A stretch of DNA of 64,000 nucleotides from Loripinus fragilis (lineage: Eukaryota; Mollusca; Bivalvia; Lucinida; Lucinidae), in assembly GCA_964019695.1 (NCBI GenBank), contig OZ026517.1, positions 51,949,672-52,013,671 on the forward strand, given 5' to 3'. Each line of letters starts with the position of its first letter. Within the stretch, counting starts at the first letter, position 1. Position numbers and translations under genes: made by a program. A model generated the notes under the pieces. That model saw only the letters and a list, made by a program, of their open reading frames with translations, ran no database searches and was not told where the DNA came from. Positions 22,571-32,616 of this stretch are shown piece after piece.

Positions 22571-22714
22571 TATCCGCAATAAGTTGTTGATTATTTTTGC
22601 AGTGATTTAGGTTTTATGAATGCTATCAAGATTACTTTACTCATTTTGAACCTGATGCAGGTATCATTAAGTTAACCATTCAGAGAATGGAGTTTGCCAT
22701 CTCCAATGATGCAG

Positions 22715-22870
22715 GCCTCCAGATAAGAGTGCGTACCAGAAAATTATTTTCTAATTTCTCAACCAAAACATATGTCGTGGGTACTCAGAAGAACGGTCTC
22801 AATGAGACGGTTCTTATTTGAGCACCCAAAATGTATGTTTAAACTGATGGATAAGAAAATAATCACAATT
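22715..22870 (+). repeat. Hairpin repeat family H1
   Basis: It has the same left flank (GGCCTCCAGATAAGAGTGCG) as the 6725 copy, then CATATGTCGTGGGTACTC and the palindrome GAACGGTCTCAATGAGACGG. Confidence 0.85.
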
Positions 22871-22924
22871 TTAAGCAAAAAAATTAGCTTAACTGGCCAT
22901 ATGATGATGGCTATGTTTTCTTTC

Positions 22925-23010
22925 TGTTGACTCGGTAAAAACATATGTTGTGGGGACTTATTGGAAGAGTCTCATTGAGGCACTTCCAATATGCACCATA
23001 ACATCCAATA
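22925..23010 (+). repeat. H1-like hairpin (diverged)
   Basis: ACATATGTTGTGGGGACTTA followed by GGAAGAGTCTCATTGAGGCA. The architecture is H1 but the palindrome sequence is different. Confidence 0.5.
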
Positions 23011-23034
23011 ACCACCATTTTCATGAGGAGACAT

Positions 23035-23205
23035 GTCAATATTAGATTAAATAGTTTTCATGAAGTACAGAATTTATTTAATGAGTTGGGGAAAAGAGAT
23101 AAAATGCAAAGGCTTGTCGAGCATGTTATGGCTTTTTCACAATGAGTTTAATAAATTCAATAATACAGGAGCATGAATGTTAGATTCTTAATTTATCATA
23201 TGACA
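23035..23205. repeat. Hairpin repeat family H9
   Basis: GAATTTATTTAATGAGTTGG and GAGTTTAATAAATTCAATAA are inverted arms around AAAAGAGATAAAATGCAAAG. Other copies lie at 26870-27040 and 53335-53520. Confidence 0.65.
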
Positions 23206-23294
23206 CTATAAAACAACAGTACTTTGAAATAATTTTTTTTGACGTGCAAATTCAACATTGTGCCACATTTACGTGACGTTGTTATGACCATCAA

Positions 23295-23545
23295 TATATG
23301 GGCCTCGACGCAAGAAAACCCGTCTTTGGTGGTTTTCTAACAACAATGTTGCAGACAAGCCTGCGCATCTGCGCAGTCTGATCAGCGCCTTTGTTATTCG
23401 CTAATTGGAAAGTATCGTATCTAGACTTGCTTCCAGCGAAATTTCAATTTTCTAGCTAGTCTCTGTAGCTGAGCAGACTGGTTTTAATCTCACTTTGTCC
23501 TACACCCGAACACAGGTTTTCTCGTGATGAGGCCCATATAAAGTG
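23295..23545. repeat. Hairpin repeat family H6
   Basis: GGGCCTCGACGCAAGAAAAC at the left and CACAGGTTTTCTCGTGATGA at the right form inverted ends. CTGCGCATCTGCGCAG is a perfect stem tip. Confidence 0.8.
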
Positions 23546-23549
23546 TAAA

Positions 23550-23940
23550 CCACTTGTGATTTATCGATTTTAATACATGGTGTTATATCACTGACCCAGG
23601 CGTGATGTGATTATGTTAAAGTATCTTATATAATGCTATGTGTGGTGGCTTATTAATGTGAATATGGTATATAATGAATAGATCATCTGATTTCATGAAC
23701 TAATTCTCCTATTTTAGGAAAGATCTGAAAAATAATCCTTTTTTATTACCAATAAAACAGCCTTAGAGATAATATGTAAAATACAAGGAGTCATTTTGCA
23801 CAGACAATTTATATAATATCAGGTTATTGTTCTAAAAGTTTGAGCGCTAGTTTTTTGACTCAGATGGGAAGGCAAACAGTGTAGACACTTGAAGGGCAGT
23901 TTGATGTGCTTTGATAACCAAGCTGCCCCATTCCATGATC
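23550..23940. other. Intron 3 sequence, unassigned
   Basis: No gene or recognised repeat, except a small hairpin near 23875-23930 (GGCAAACAGTGTAGACACTT). Confidence 0.45.
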
Positions 23941-23944
23941 ACAA

Positions 23945-24400
23945 ACTTAACTATTTGCTAGTAATTGTACTGCCAATGCACTAAACAAGTGCTTCTGTAC
24001 CAAATAAATTGTCATGAGAAAATCCGTCTTCAGGGTATCTAACCAGGTAAAGCTCAAACCAGCCTGCTCAGCTAGTACCCCAGATAGACTAGCGAGAATA
24101 TTGAACTTTTGCATATAGCAAGTTGGCTTATCATAGGCCAAAATAAAAAATACCTGTGTTAAGGCGAAATGCCTTTCAAAACACGTAAAATTATATTTTT
24201 TCCAGAAAAAAAAGTTGTGTGCCTTTACCCTACTTAAAATTTTCAGACCCGTTACCCAAAACACATTTATTTTTTTATTTGGCCTACTTTCCAGAAGGCG
24301 AAAACCAAAGGTGCTGATCAGACCAAACAGATGCTTAGAATGGTTTGCATCTTTGTTATTCATGCACAACAAAATCAAGTTTTCTCGCGACAAGGCCAGT
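23945..24400. repeat. Diverged H6 element with internal extension
   Basis: GAGAAAATCCGTCTTCAGG and AGTTTTCTCGCGACAAGGCC are the family ends. The interior is about 100-200 bases longer than other H6 copies. Open frames of 148 and 124 codons on opposite strands cover it; both are repeat sequence. Confidence 0.5.
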
Positions 24401-24477
24401 TTGTACCTGACTGATCAAAACACTGACAGCTTGCGCGCTAAGTTGATTTTTTATGTTGATCTGCAAACAAACGAGAC

Positions 24478-24632
24478 TGGAGCTGTCACATTAAAAACAT
24501 ACCTCACACAATTACTTTTACTGACCACACATTTTTTCATTGTCTCGATCCCCATTGGAGCTGTCACATTAAAAACAAACCTCACATAATTACTTTTACC
24601 AACCACAGATTTTTCCATTTCCCTGTCGAGGT
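24478..24632. repeat. Two-copy tandem duplication, about 79-bp unit
   Basis: GGAGCTGTCACATTAAAAAC begins at 24478 and again at 24557, each followed by ACCTCACA-AATTACTTTTAC and CCACA-ATTTTT. The two units differ at a few bases. Confidence 0.85.
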
Positions 24633-24784
24633 TAACCTCAGATTACTTGTGGGAGATTGAACATGTTCAATTTGTTATGTCACATGCTAATTTGTCGTTA
24701 CATTGGTACACCATAAGAAACTGATGGCTTTTGAGTGATATTCTGGGTGTGGTTCGGAAAAGTCTATTGTCGTGAATGGCGGCA

Positions 24785-25070
24785 TGTGGCATGTGCGGGT
24801 CCAGAGGGGGGGACAGAGGGTCTGGAGCCCCCCTCAAAAATCACGAACTATAGGATATTTCTTAGCAATAATGGTCAGGATACCATGAAAAATCACAAAG
24901 CTACCTAGCCAGATTCAATGTTGCGCCCTCGATCATTGGCCCACCAGCGAAGTGCCAATTAAATGGTGTTTCACTGGAGAGCTAATGATGGTCCGCATTT
25001 AGTGGTATTTGGATCCTCTCTCCCCTCTTCAGAGTTGGACCCTCTGACAAAAATTTCTGGATTCGAGTGG
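24785..25070. repeat. Decayed inverted-repeat element
   Basis: GGGTCCAGAGGGGGGGACAG at the left and TTTCTGGATTCG at the right resemble the GGCGGATCCAGG type of element end. Interior without coding capacity. Confidence 0.4.
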
Positions 25071-25269
25071 GAATTTGGGTTAATATGGTAATTTAATACA
25101 AAACAAATTCCAAAATAAGCCTCAGTTTTTAAATGCTAAAGGTAGTTGATTTCAATATTTGATAGATTTATTGAGCAATTTTAAAAGCAATTTCTTAAGA
25201 AATAGCAGCAAATAAACTTTGATATTTGCATAATATTAGAGGAATTTTTTGCCCAAGCAAATCTCTTCG

Positions 25270-25465
25270 GGCCAACAAAATAGCTGAGCACACTGAGGCT
25301 CAGTAACTAGAGATCAAAGGGTTGCTAGTTTGAGACTCACCACCAGCGGAGCCACTGTGTTGTGTACATGAGCAAGACACTATATCGGCTGCTTAGTACT
25401 GGTTTAACCCTGAAAGACCTGTCCTGACATGACTAAAAATTGTTAACTGGGATATAAAGAATCTA
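25270..25465 (+). mobile_element. tRNA-derived SINE, family S1 (diverged)
   Basis: GAGGCTCAGTAACTAGAG head, GTTTGAGACTCACC B-box region, then GAGCAAGACAC, TTAGTACTGGTTTAACCC and TTAACTGGGATATAAAGAAT. Confidence 0.7.
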
Positions 25466-25849
25466 TATGACACCTTGATACATTTCTTGAAAGAACTGTT
25501 TTTGAAAAAAAATAATTTTGAAAAAATTAAGCAGTCGACAAAAATCATGAAAAACAACCCAAAATGCACATACATGTGAATCCTTCTTAAGTCATACCAC
25601 TTTTTACCAAAAGCTGGAAATCTCCCCGATCTGATTTAAGATTTTTTCTATTGTTCTGTACATTTTTTAAAAACAAGAAAATCTTCCTCTTATGCAAAGA
25701 ATAAAAAGGATGGTTTTACAATAATGAATAGCAAAATCAAAGTTGCAGTAATATTCCTTTAAGTATACCGTTGCTGAGCATTGAAAAGTTCCTCATTGCT
25801 TCAGATTTCACAAATATTTGTTCAGCTGCATTAATTCATGACAATTGAT
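25466..25849. other. Intron 3 sequence, mostly unassigned
   Basis: The part of an H2 tail with GACACCTTGATACATTTC and AATTAAGCAGTCGACAAAAA is at 25468-25570; the rest is unassigned. Confidence 0.45.
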
Positions 25850-26040
25850 GTCTGCTCTCTCATCTGCTTATGGGCTTAGGCAGCCTATATTGTAATCACT
25901 ATGGACCGAGATCAGACTGCTCCATTAGGAGCAGTCTGATCAGGGTCCATAGAGTTTGCATCCAAAGTAAAAAAAATTTGGAGAAGCAGACATGTTAACA
26001 TTTTCAGGATGAAAAATATTGGCAGGATAAAGGTTAATGC
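25850..26040. repeat. Hairpin repeat family H3
   Basis: GATCAGACTGCTCCATTAGG pairs with the adjoining AGCAGTCTGATC; the flanks are TATGGACCGA and AGGGTCCATAGAG. Near-consensus stem. Confidence 0.8.
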
Positions 26041-26129
26041 CAACTTATATTCTGAGTTAGCAGATCAGCTTGGGAAGAGCAAGGTACCAAGACAGTGAAG
26101 AATGTTATCAGACATGGATGATGCTTAGG

Positions 26130-26330
26130 CTGATCTGATCTGAGTTGATTTGATTCTTTACATCCCAGTCAACAATTTTTCAGTTATGTCAGGATGGGTC
26201 TTACTGGGTTGAACCAGTACTTAGCAAGGATTAATGTGTATTGCTCAAGGACACAATGCAGTAGCTCCGGTGAGGCTCGAACCAGCAACCCCTCGACTCT
26301 ATATATACACCACTGAGCCACTGCACTCTC
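26130..26330 (-). mobile_element. tRNA-derived SINE, family S1 (reverse)
   Basis: Reads in reverse from CACTGAGCCACTGCACTC (A box side) through GAGGCTCGAACCAGCAAC (B box side) to GATTCTTTACATCCCAG (3' end). The only clearly reversed S1 copy. Confidence 0.8.
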
Positions 26331-26589
26331 TATCAGCCTTATTAAGGTACCTTAAGACAGTGAAGACTATTAATAGACTAGGTTGATGATTAGGATCTTC
26401 TGAATTTTCTGTAGGCTATTAGGTCATTTTGTTGGTTTAGTCATGCAATGGCACATAAATAATGTTGTATTTCGGCCTTAAATAGAACTGCAAATATTGG
26501 CCTCTTAAGCACATGCTAGAATTCTTTTTATAGCAAATTAATCTGTCTGTGAATTGATTCCAAAGAATAATGGTTTGGTTTTCAATGTT

Positions 26590-26700
26590 TAACCCTTGGC
26601 CTGTTGAACCCGGATTTGTCCTTTTTTGAAAACTGTGTAGATCCTGATCAGATCAAGAGCTACACTGTTTTCCACTCTAATTGAAAATACATGCTTACAA
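26590..26700. repeat. Hairpin repeat family H12 (diverged)
   Basis: CTGTGTAGATCCTGATCAG and the following AGCTACACTGTTTTCCACTC match the arms seen at 3150 and 46310. Confidence 0.55.
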
Positions 26701-26869
26701 CTGATTATATGCTACAATCATATGACATCGTGGCTGGGAATGAAATAACGCCATGCAATAAAATCAATAAACCACTAGTGGTTTACAGATTTTCGGGAAA
26801 CGTTATGATGTCCATAGCAATGTTACATACATAATGACAAAATTATAACGTTTTTATGGCAGAAATGAG

Positions 26870-27040
26870 TTAATATCATATGATAAATAGAATCTAACAT
26901 TTGTGCTTTTGTATTATTGAATTTATTATTAAACTTGTTGCGAAAAAGAGATAAAATGCGAGGCAAGGCTCATATTTTATCTCTTTTCCCCAACTCGTTT
27001 AATAAATTCAATAAAACATGAGCACTCATGTAAGATCCTC
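26870..27040. repeat. Hairpin repeat family H9
   Basis: TATTGAATTTATTATTAAAC and GTTTAATAAATTCAATAAAA are arms around AAAAGAGATAAAATG/CATATTTTATCTCTTTT. Clearest H9 copy. Confidence 0.8.
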
Positions 27041-27127
27041 TATGTAAGTGCACAAAATATTCATCAAATAGGATACATGAGTTAATGGCAAATGAAAACT
27101 TTTTTGGCTGTACACAATGTGGCTACT

Positions 27128-27356
27128 GTACAGTAAAACCTGTCTTAAGCGGCCACTCTCAAAAATAACAAGACCTATTATCGCTTAATGCAAGTCAAAA
27201 GTATTGCAGAATGCTCCAAGGGGAGCATTCTGCAATACTTTTGACCTGCATTGAATACCACATTGAATACCACATTGAATACCACATTGAATACCACATT
27301 CAAGACCTTTGTTTTGTCTATTTTTGAGTGGCTGCTTAAGACAGGTTTCACTGTTC
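27128..27356. mobile_element. Pogo-like MITE H7 with 13-bp minisatellite
   Basis: The termini are ACAGTAAAACCTGTCTTAAG and GACAGGTTTCACTGT. The hairpin CAGAATGCTCCAAGGGGAGC lies in the centre. Just right of it, CATTGAATACCA is repeated about four times (27249-27300), a local tandem expansion not seen in other copies. Confidence 0.85.
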
Positions 27357-27359
27357 ATG

Positions 27360-27765
27360 TATATTGAACAAAATTTTGAACTGCTTATTTCAGGTTCATT
27401 TTAGCACAAGTCAACAAATTCTGCCAATTTCTACCAAGTCATTGATTTAATAATTAACCTTGTTTAAGTAATAAGGCAGTTTTAATATGTATTTGATGTA
27501 TTTTATTGTCTGTCAGTTCTATAAATAGCCAAGTAAACTCATTAGAAGAGCGATGAGGACGGGGAAATGAATTTAGTTTTCTAAAAATACATGTTCTTAA
27601 TTAGACATGTAATTAATAGACTTTGTGGCGAGCTGTTCTATTTTCTCTAAATATTTAGATACCAAACTCAATACCTAACTTGTTACCATACCGACCCTAT
27701 AACCCTTATCCTGCCAAGATTGTTTACCTGAAAATATTGTCTGCTCATACATCTGTTACATCTGC
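27360..27765. other. Intron 3 sequence, unassigned
   Basis: No gene or recognised repeat. Confidence 0.5.
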
Positions 27766-27769
27766 TGCA

Positions 27770-27955
27770 GAGGGAGCGCAGTGGCTCAGTGATAGAGTGC
27801 TTGACTCTAGGTAAATCAAGAGGTTGTGGGTTCGAGCCTCATCGGTGGCACTGCTTTGTGTCCTTGAGCAAGACACATTAATCTCTGCTTAGTACTGGTT
27901 CATCCCAGGAAGACCCATCCCGACATAACTGAAAAATTGTTGACTGGTCATGATC
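27770..27955 (+). mobile_element. tRNA-derived SINE, family S1
   Basis: GTGGCTCAGTGATAGAGTGC A box and GGGTTCGAGCCTCATCGG B box are well kept, followed by CTTGAGCAAGACACATTAAT. The tail is cut after TTGTTGACTGG. Confidence 0.85.
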
Positions 27956-28070
27956 CAAATTCAAACTGTTTGACACTCTGGTATTCCTGAAAGTATTTTA
28001 TGGAAACTGTTGATTTTGAAAAAAATGCAGATGACAAAAAAGCATGCAGAATTACCCAGCATGCAAATGA
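27956..28070. repeat. Hairpin repeat H2 (right half)
   Basis: AAATTCAAACTGTTTGACAC onward matches the right half of H2, ending at TTACCCAGCATGCAAATGAG. Confidence 0.65.
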
Positions 28071-28071
28071 G

Positions 28072-28268
28072 CCGCGACATGAGATTTCCAACAATGTGGT
28101 ATGTGCAACCAGCAAAGGCTCAGACCAGTCTGCGCATATGTGCAGTCTGATCAGAGTCTTTGCTAGTTGCTTGAGTATTCTATGAATACTGAACATCATT
28201 TGGAGTTGCTAAGCTTAAAAGGAAGCTGCACAGGCTTGTCTGAAATGCCACATTGTTGTAAATCACAT
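28072..28268. repeat. Hairpin repeat family H5
   Basis: GACATGAGATTTCCAACAAT leads. CAGACCAGTCTGCGCATATG is the stem tip and GCACAGGCTTGTCTGAAATG lies near the right end, with ATTGTTGTAAATCACATG as the inverse terminus. It lies about 70 bases upstream of RCAN exon 4. Confidence 0.8.
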
Positions 28269-28335
28269 GTGGTGGCTGAATGTTGAAGAGAAAATTTGGA
28301 ACAGATACATCAGGGTTTTTTTCTTCTCGTTTCAG

Positions 28336-28472
28336 GTCAAGCACACGAGATACACCCACCGTCCAAAGATCAGCCAGGCATAGTGGTGCACATATGTGAA
28401 GATCCAGAAGGTTATAACCCCGGAGGAATGATGCCCATTGTCCAGACACGATGTCCTGAGAGAAAAACCTGA
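28336..28472 (+). CDS. RCAN: Regulator of calcineurin, coding exon 4 of 4 (calcineurin-binding tail)
   Basis: The acceptor TCGTTTCAG leaves two bases that complete the split Gly codon from exon 3. It supplies residues 180-224 and the TGA stop. QAHEIHPPSKDQPGIVVHIC aligns with the vertebrate calcineurin-inhibitory segment. PGIVVH (193-198) stands where vertebrates have a PxIxIT-like docking motif. Near the end QTRCPE corresponds to the conserved TRRPE motif. The protein then stops at RKT, without the vertebrate TPIHLS-type ending, and the acidic linker is shorter. The intron before it is about 19 kb, far longer than the other two (about 3.1 and 2.9 kb). Confidence 0.95.
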
Positions 28473-28832
28473 AAGTAATTTTTGGACAAAATCTTTGTTG
28501 AAACAGATTATACCCTAAATAATGTTTCACTGAAACAGACTATAAGAACAAATGCATCATGGGATTAAAAGTTTCTTGGGAATGGAAAGAGCAAGGATGA
28601 CAAAATGGTGGCAGTGACAGTCGAAGATTGTTGTTATCAGTGTTTGCTATGAGAATTTGCTTGTGCGTTGAAGAGAAAGCAGATACATGTACACATGAAG
28701 TATGCATTAGTTCCCCGTGATATGTGGTAAATCAACTGATCCTTGCAAGGATTTCATGAGTATGCCAGCACTAGACAGATTTCAGCAGTTTTTGTTTGGC
28801 CACAGGAACTTTTAGTTACATGTACGTCCTAA

Positions 28833-28947
28833 TCCGAGCCTTCTCTGATGTTTAAGTGGCTTTTCCATATTTTGATATTTGCCACTTAGTGGCAAATATC
28901 AAAATAAAGAAAAGCCACTAATACATCAGAGAAAACTCGGACTAATG
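28833..28947. repeat. Large hairpin in RCAN 3' flank
   Basis: CCGAGCCTTCTCTGATGT and ACATCAGAGAAAACTCGG are the outer arms. TTTGATATTTGCCACT and AGTGGCAAATATCAAA are perfect inner arms with almost no loop. An AATAAA at 28903-28908 lies in the stem and could be a poly(A) signal for RCAN. This is unproven. Confidence 0.8.
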
Positions 28948-29009
28948 TACGTCCGTATAGCCCCTAAAATGTAAAAAAAGCTGAAAATAGTTGACTTCTT
29001 TTCCCTGAA

Positions 29010-29165
29010 GAATGCTTAATTAAATTTTGCAAAGAGTTTGGACCCAGATCAGGACTGACACTCTGAAGTGTTCCTGAAAGAACTTTTAAAGAAAGTTAAT
29101 TTTGATCAAAGTCAGTAGGCAACAACAAAAGCATGAAAAATCGCCACAGCATGCAAAGAACTATA
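29010..29165. repeat. Hairpin repeat H2 (partial)
   Basis: GGACCCAGATCAGGACTGAC runs straight into ACTCTGAAGTGTTCC, so the returning arm is deleted. The tail with GTCAGTAGGCAACAACAAAA and CAGCATGCAAAGAACT is present. Confidence 0.65.
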
Positions 29166-29384
29166 ATGCGATAATTACCATTTTCTCATGGGCTCAGCCT
29201 AATGTTCTAAAATTTTAAATCTAATCTCTTGCTGTTTTGGTTACCAATCAAGGTAGAATATGTGATCACTTTGTCTCTTTTGTGGGCTATCAATCATGTG
29301 GGAGCCACCAACAGTAGGTTGGGTTAAAAAATAGTACAATTTCATCCAAACCGCACAGAAATGTTCAGCCGATGACTGTTGAAA

Positions 29385-29525
29385 CTATTAAATAACTCTT
29401 TGATTACTAGCAAAACGGGTTGGATCCAGCTCAGGTCTGCCAAAATGTCTGGCTTTATCTGGATCCAAACTGTTTTACACTGATAGTTTTCTTGAAAGAT
29501 ATTGTAAAAAAAGTTGTTGTTTTTT
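29385..29525. repeat. Hairpin repeat H2 (interrupted by T3)
   Basis: GGGTTGGATCCAGCTCAGGT and TATCTGGATCCAAACTGTTT form the arms. The copy is cut at 29526, where array T3 begins. The missing right side resumes at about 31143 (AAATGACAGATGACCAAAAA), so T3 inserted into this H2 copy. Confidence 0.7.
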
Positions 29526-29526
29526 T

Positions 29527-31142
29527 ATGCCCCCAAAGGAACTTTGGGAGGCATATAGTAATCGCACTGTCCGTCCGTCCGTCCGTCAGTCCGTCCGTCC
29601 GTCCGTCAGTCCGTCCGTCCCGCTTTCGTGTCCGGTCCATATCTCCTATATTCTTTGAGGTAGGAATTCCAAATTTGGTGTGTGGATACATCTTGGGATG
29701 GCGGAGTGTCGCGTACCATTTTCAGGTCACTGTGACCTTGACCTCTGACCTAGTTTTTAGAATAATCGTGTCCGGAGCATATCTCTTATATTATTTGAGG
29801 TAGGAATCTCAAATTTGGTGTGTGGATGCATCTTGGGATGACGAAGTGTCGCGTACCATAATTGGGTCACTGTGACCTTGAACTTGACCTCTGACCTAGT
29901 TTCTTGAAAACTGCATTGAGTCTGGTGTATATCTCCTATATTCTTTGAGATAGGAATTCCAAATTTGGTGTGTAAATGCATCTTTGGATGACGGGGTGTC
30001 ACATGCCATTTTTGGGTCACTGTGACCTTGACCTCTGACCTAGTTTTAAGAATTATTGTGTCCAGAGCATATCTCTTATATTCTTTGAGTTAGGAATTCC
30101 AAATTTGGTGTGTGGATGCATCTTGGGATAGCGGAGTGTCATGTACCATTTTCGGGTCACTGTGACCTTGACCTCTGACCTAGTTTTTAGAATAATCTTG
30201 TCCATAGCATATCTCTTATATTATTTGAGGTAGGAATCTCAAATTTAGTGTGTGGATGCATCTTGGGATGACGAAGTGTCGGGTACCATAATTGGGTCAC
30301 TGTGACCTTGAACTTGACCTCTGACCTAGTTTCTAGAAACTACATTGAGTCTGGTGCATATCTCCTATATTCTTTGAGATAGGAACTCCAATTTTGGTGT
30401 GTAAATACATCTTGGGATGACAGGGTGTCACATACCATTTTTGGGTCACTGTGACCTTGACCTCTGACCTAGTTTTAAGAATTATTGTGTCCCGAGCATA
30501 TCTCATATATTCCTTGAGTTAGGAATTCCAATTTTGGTGTATGGATGCATCTTGGAATAGGGGAGTGTCATGTACCATTTTCGGGTCACTGTGACCTTGA
30601 CCTCTGACCTAGTTTTTAGAATAATCATGTCCAGAGCGTATCTCTTATATTATTTGATGTAGGAATCTCAAATTTGGTGCGTGGATGCATCTTGGGATGA
30701 CGAAGTGTCACTTACCATAATTTAGTCACTGTGACTTTGAACTTGACCTCTGACCTAGTTTCTAGAAACTGGTGCATATCTGCTATATTCTTTGAAATAG
30801 GAATTCCAAATTTGGTATGTAAATGCATCTTGGGATGCCTGAGTGTCACAAACCATTTTTGGGTCACTGTGACCTTGACCTCTGACCTAGTTTTCAAGAA
30901 TTATTGTGTCCAGAGCATATCTCCTATATTATTTGATGTAGGAATCCTAAATTTGGGGTGGTGATTCCTCTTGGGATGGCGGAGTGGTGCATACAATTTT
31001 GAGTCATTTTGACCTTGACATTGGCTTCTGGCTTCATTTCTAGGTTTTTCTTGCTATATTATAGCTATCTTTCCTCAAATGTGTCTTGTGCTAGACCAAT
31101 TCCTTTGGGGGCATTCGTCACGTGTTTGTGACATTTCTTGTT
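29527..31142. mobile_element. Tandem-repeat element T3, about ten 140-bp units
   Basis: It begins ATGCCCCCAAAGGAACTTTG and ends near CCTTTGGGGGCAT, then GTCACGTGTTTGTGACATTT. Sub-terminal inverted repeats of ATGCCCCC and a terminal hairpin frame it. The (CCGT)n microsatellite lies at 29570-29620. Ten units share GGGTCACTGTGACCTTGACC and TAGGAATTCCAAATTTGG. The style matches Helentron/pearl-type non-autonomous elements of bivalves (inferred). Units follow an ABC order with a period near 430 bases. No protein is encoded; open frames of 78-127 codons are by-products. Confidence 0.88.
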
Positions 31143-31275
31143 TAAATGACAGATGACCAAAAAGCATGGACCTGGATCCAAACCCTTTGACATATATACT
31201 GAAAGAATTAAAGTTAATTTTGAAAAAAAGTCAGGCTGACAGTAGACATCAAACTCATGAGAAAAATACCTAATA
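31143..31275. repeat. H2 remnants after T3
   Basis: AAATGACAGATGACCAAAAA continues the H2 copy cut at 29526. A further H2 arm and tail (GACCTGGATCCAAACCC, GACATATATACTGAAAGAAT) follow. Confidence 0.6.
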
Positions 31276-31604
31276 TGCAATTGAGTTAAGCATCCTTCTT
31301 GTGGGACATAGGCAAACAGCACAGACCGCAGAAGGGTCTCCACTGTTTGCTTACAGAATGCTCTATCAAAATTGGAATAGAAATGAAATTTATTATCCCT
31401 CGGATTATGGCACAAGATCTGTCATCTGCTGCAGTCCAAAATGGCCCTTATAAGGGTCAATTGGCTTGAATACCTATAGATGCCATAATACAGTGAATGT
31501 TCTAAAGTTTCGAACGCTAATGTCAATCTCATTAATTCAAACTCTTGGAACCAGAGTTTGTACTTAGAATTGTTGGTAATTCGATTATTGAAATGATCAA
31601 CTTT

Positions 31605-31800
31605 TTCCTTGCTTGCAGCAACTTGTCCTCTGCTGATAACCTTTGCATATGGTTTGGACCCAGATCAGGACCAACAGAATGTTGGTCCTTGTCTGGATCC
31701 AAAATGTTAAACACTCTGAAAGAATTATTTTAAAAAAGTTGATTTTGAAAAGCCAGCAGATGACAATAAATGCATGAAAAATTACCCTGCATTAGAAGAC
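31605..31800. repeat. Hairpin repeat family H2
   Basis: TGGTTTGGACCCAGATCAGG, the tip ACCAACAGAATGTTGGTCC, and CTGGATCCAAAATGTTAAAC. The tail ends CCTGCATTAGAAG. Confidence 0.8.
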
Positions 31801-31834
31801 TTTAATAGTAAAAACAATCCAATGTATCCCAATT

Positions 31835-32045
31835 TAACCCTTAAAGCGCCACCTATAATTTGCAGCAGACAACAATTTCAAATTTTGCCGCCTTTTTGAA
31901 AATAGCAAATAAAGCATGATATTTCATGATAATCGTCTGCTGACAGACAATTCTCATGAAATATCATACCTTATTTTTCTCGAAAATTAAGAAAGATGTA
32001 TCAATATTTGTCGTCTGCTACAGTCGTGATTGGCGTTTTAAGGGT
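31835..32045. repeat. Hairpin repeat family H4
   Basis: AACCCTTAAAGCGCCACCTA and GGCGTTTTAAGGGTTAATTC are the termini. Arms CATGATATTTCATGATAATC and GATTCTCATG-type sequence pair in the centre. Complete copy. Confidence 0.85.
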
Positions 32046-32099
32046 TAATTCAAATTAGTGGGTACATCAAGTTATTGGAGTTTGAATTGTTGAGTTTTG

Positions 32100-32250
32100 C
32101 AATATTCATCTGGGAAAAAATTGCAAAGGCAAACAGAACATGGCCTGTTAATGCCCTGATGAGACTGCTCCTGGCTGAAGGAGCAGACTGAGGAGCTGTC
32201 TGATCAGGGCATTCTCTGTCTGCTATTCTGGCAAATGTATTGTAAATCTA
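32100..32250. repeat. H3-like hairpin with GCCCTGATGAGACTG stem
   Basis: AATGCCCTGATGAGACTGCT pairs with AGCTGTCTGATCAGGGCATT. Outer GGCAAACAGAACATGG and CTCTGTCTGCTATTCTGGC do not match any other family closely. Confidence 0.6.
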
Positions 32251-32274
32251 ATTCCTGATTTATCAATGATAGCC

Positions 32275-32480
32275 TAGGCATGAGATTTCCAACAATGGTA
32301 TGTGCAGCCAGTAAAGCCTCAGATCAGCCTACACATATGCGCAGTCTGATCAGAGCATTTGCTAGTCGCCTGAATATTCTATGACTGTTAAGTTACTGAC
32401 TGAGCAGCATTTAGGGTTTCTAAACTTAAAATGAGGCTGCACAGGCTCCTCTGAGTCTACATTATTGTTGGAAATCAAAT
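32275..32480. repeat. Hairpin repeat family H5
   Basis: GCATGAGATTTCCAACAATG leads and ATTATTGTTGGAAATCAAAT closes. The inner stem AGATCAGCCTACACATATGC/GCAGTCTGATC is present. Confidence 0.82.
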
Positions 32481-32616
32481 GGTATAAGAAAAAAGTTTAA
32501 AATTTTAGTACATTTACCATGCATATTATCTCATGTTGTTACTTTTATAAAGTGTTATTATGATCTCCACATTTCCTTGATATTGTATACCTACTTTTTG
32601 TGTGTGTCTATCATAT

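Noticed and set aside
23947..24589. 148- and 124-codon overlapping frames on opposite strands
   Set aside because: Both fall in a diverged H6 repeat and an adjoining 79-bp tandem duplication.
29420..30964. Several 76-127-codon frames in array T3
   Set aside because: They are by-products of the tandem units and read the same short phrases on both strands.
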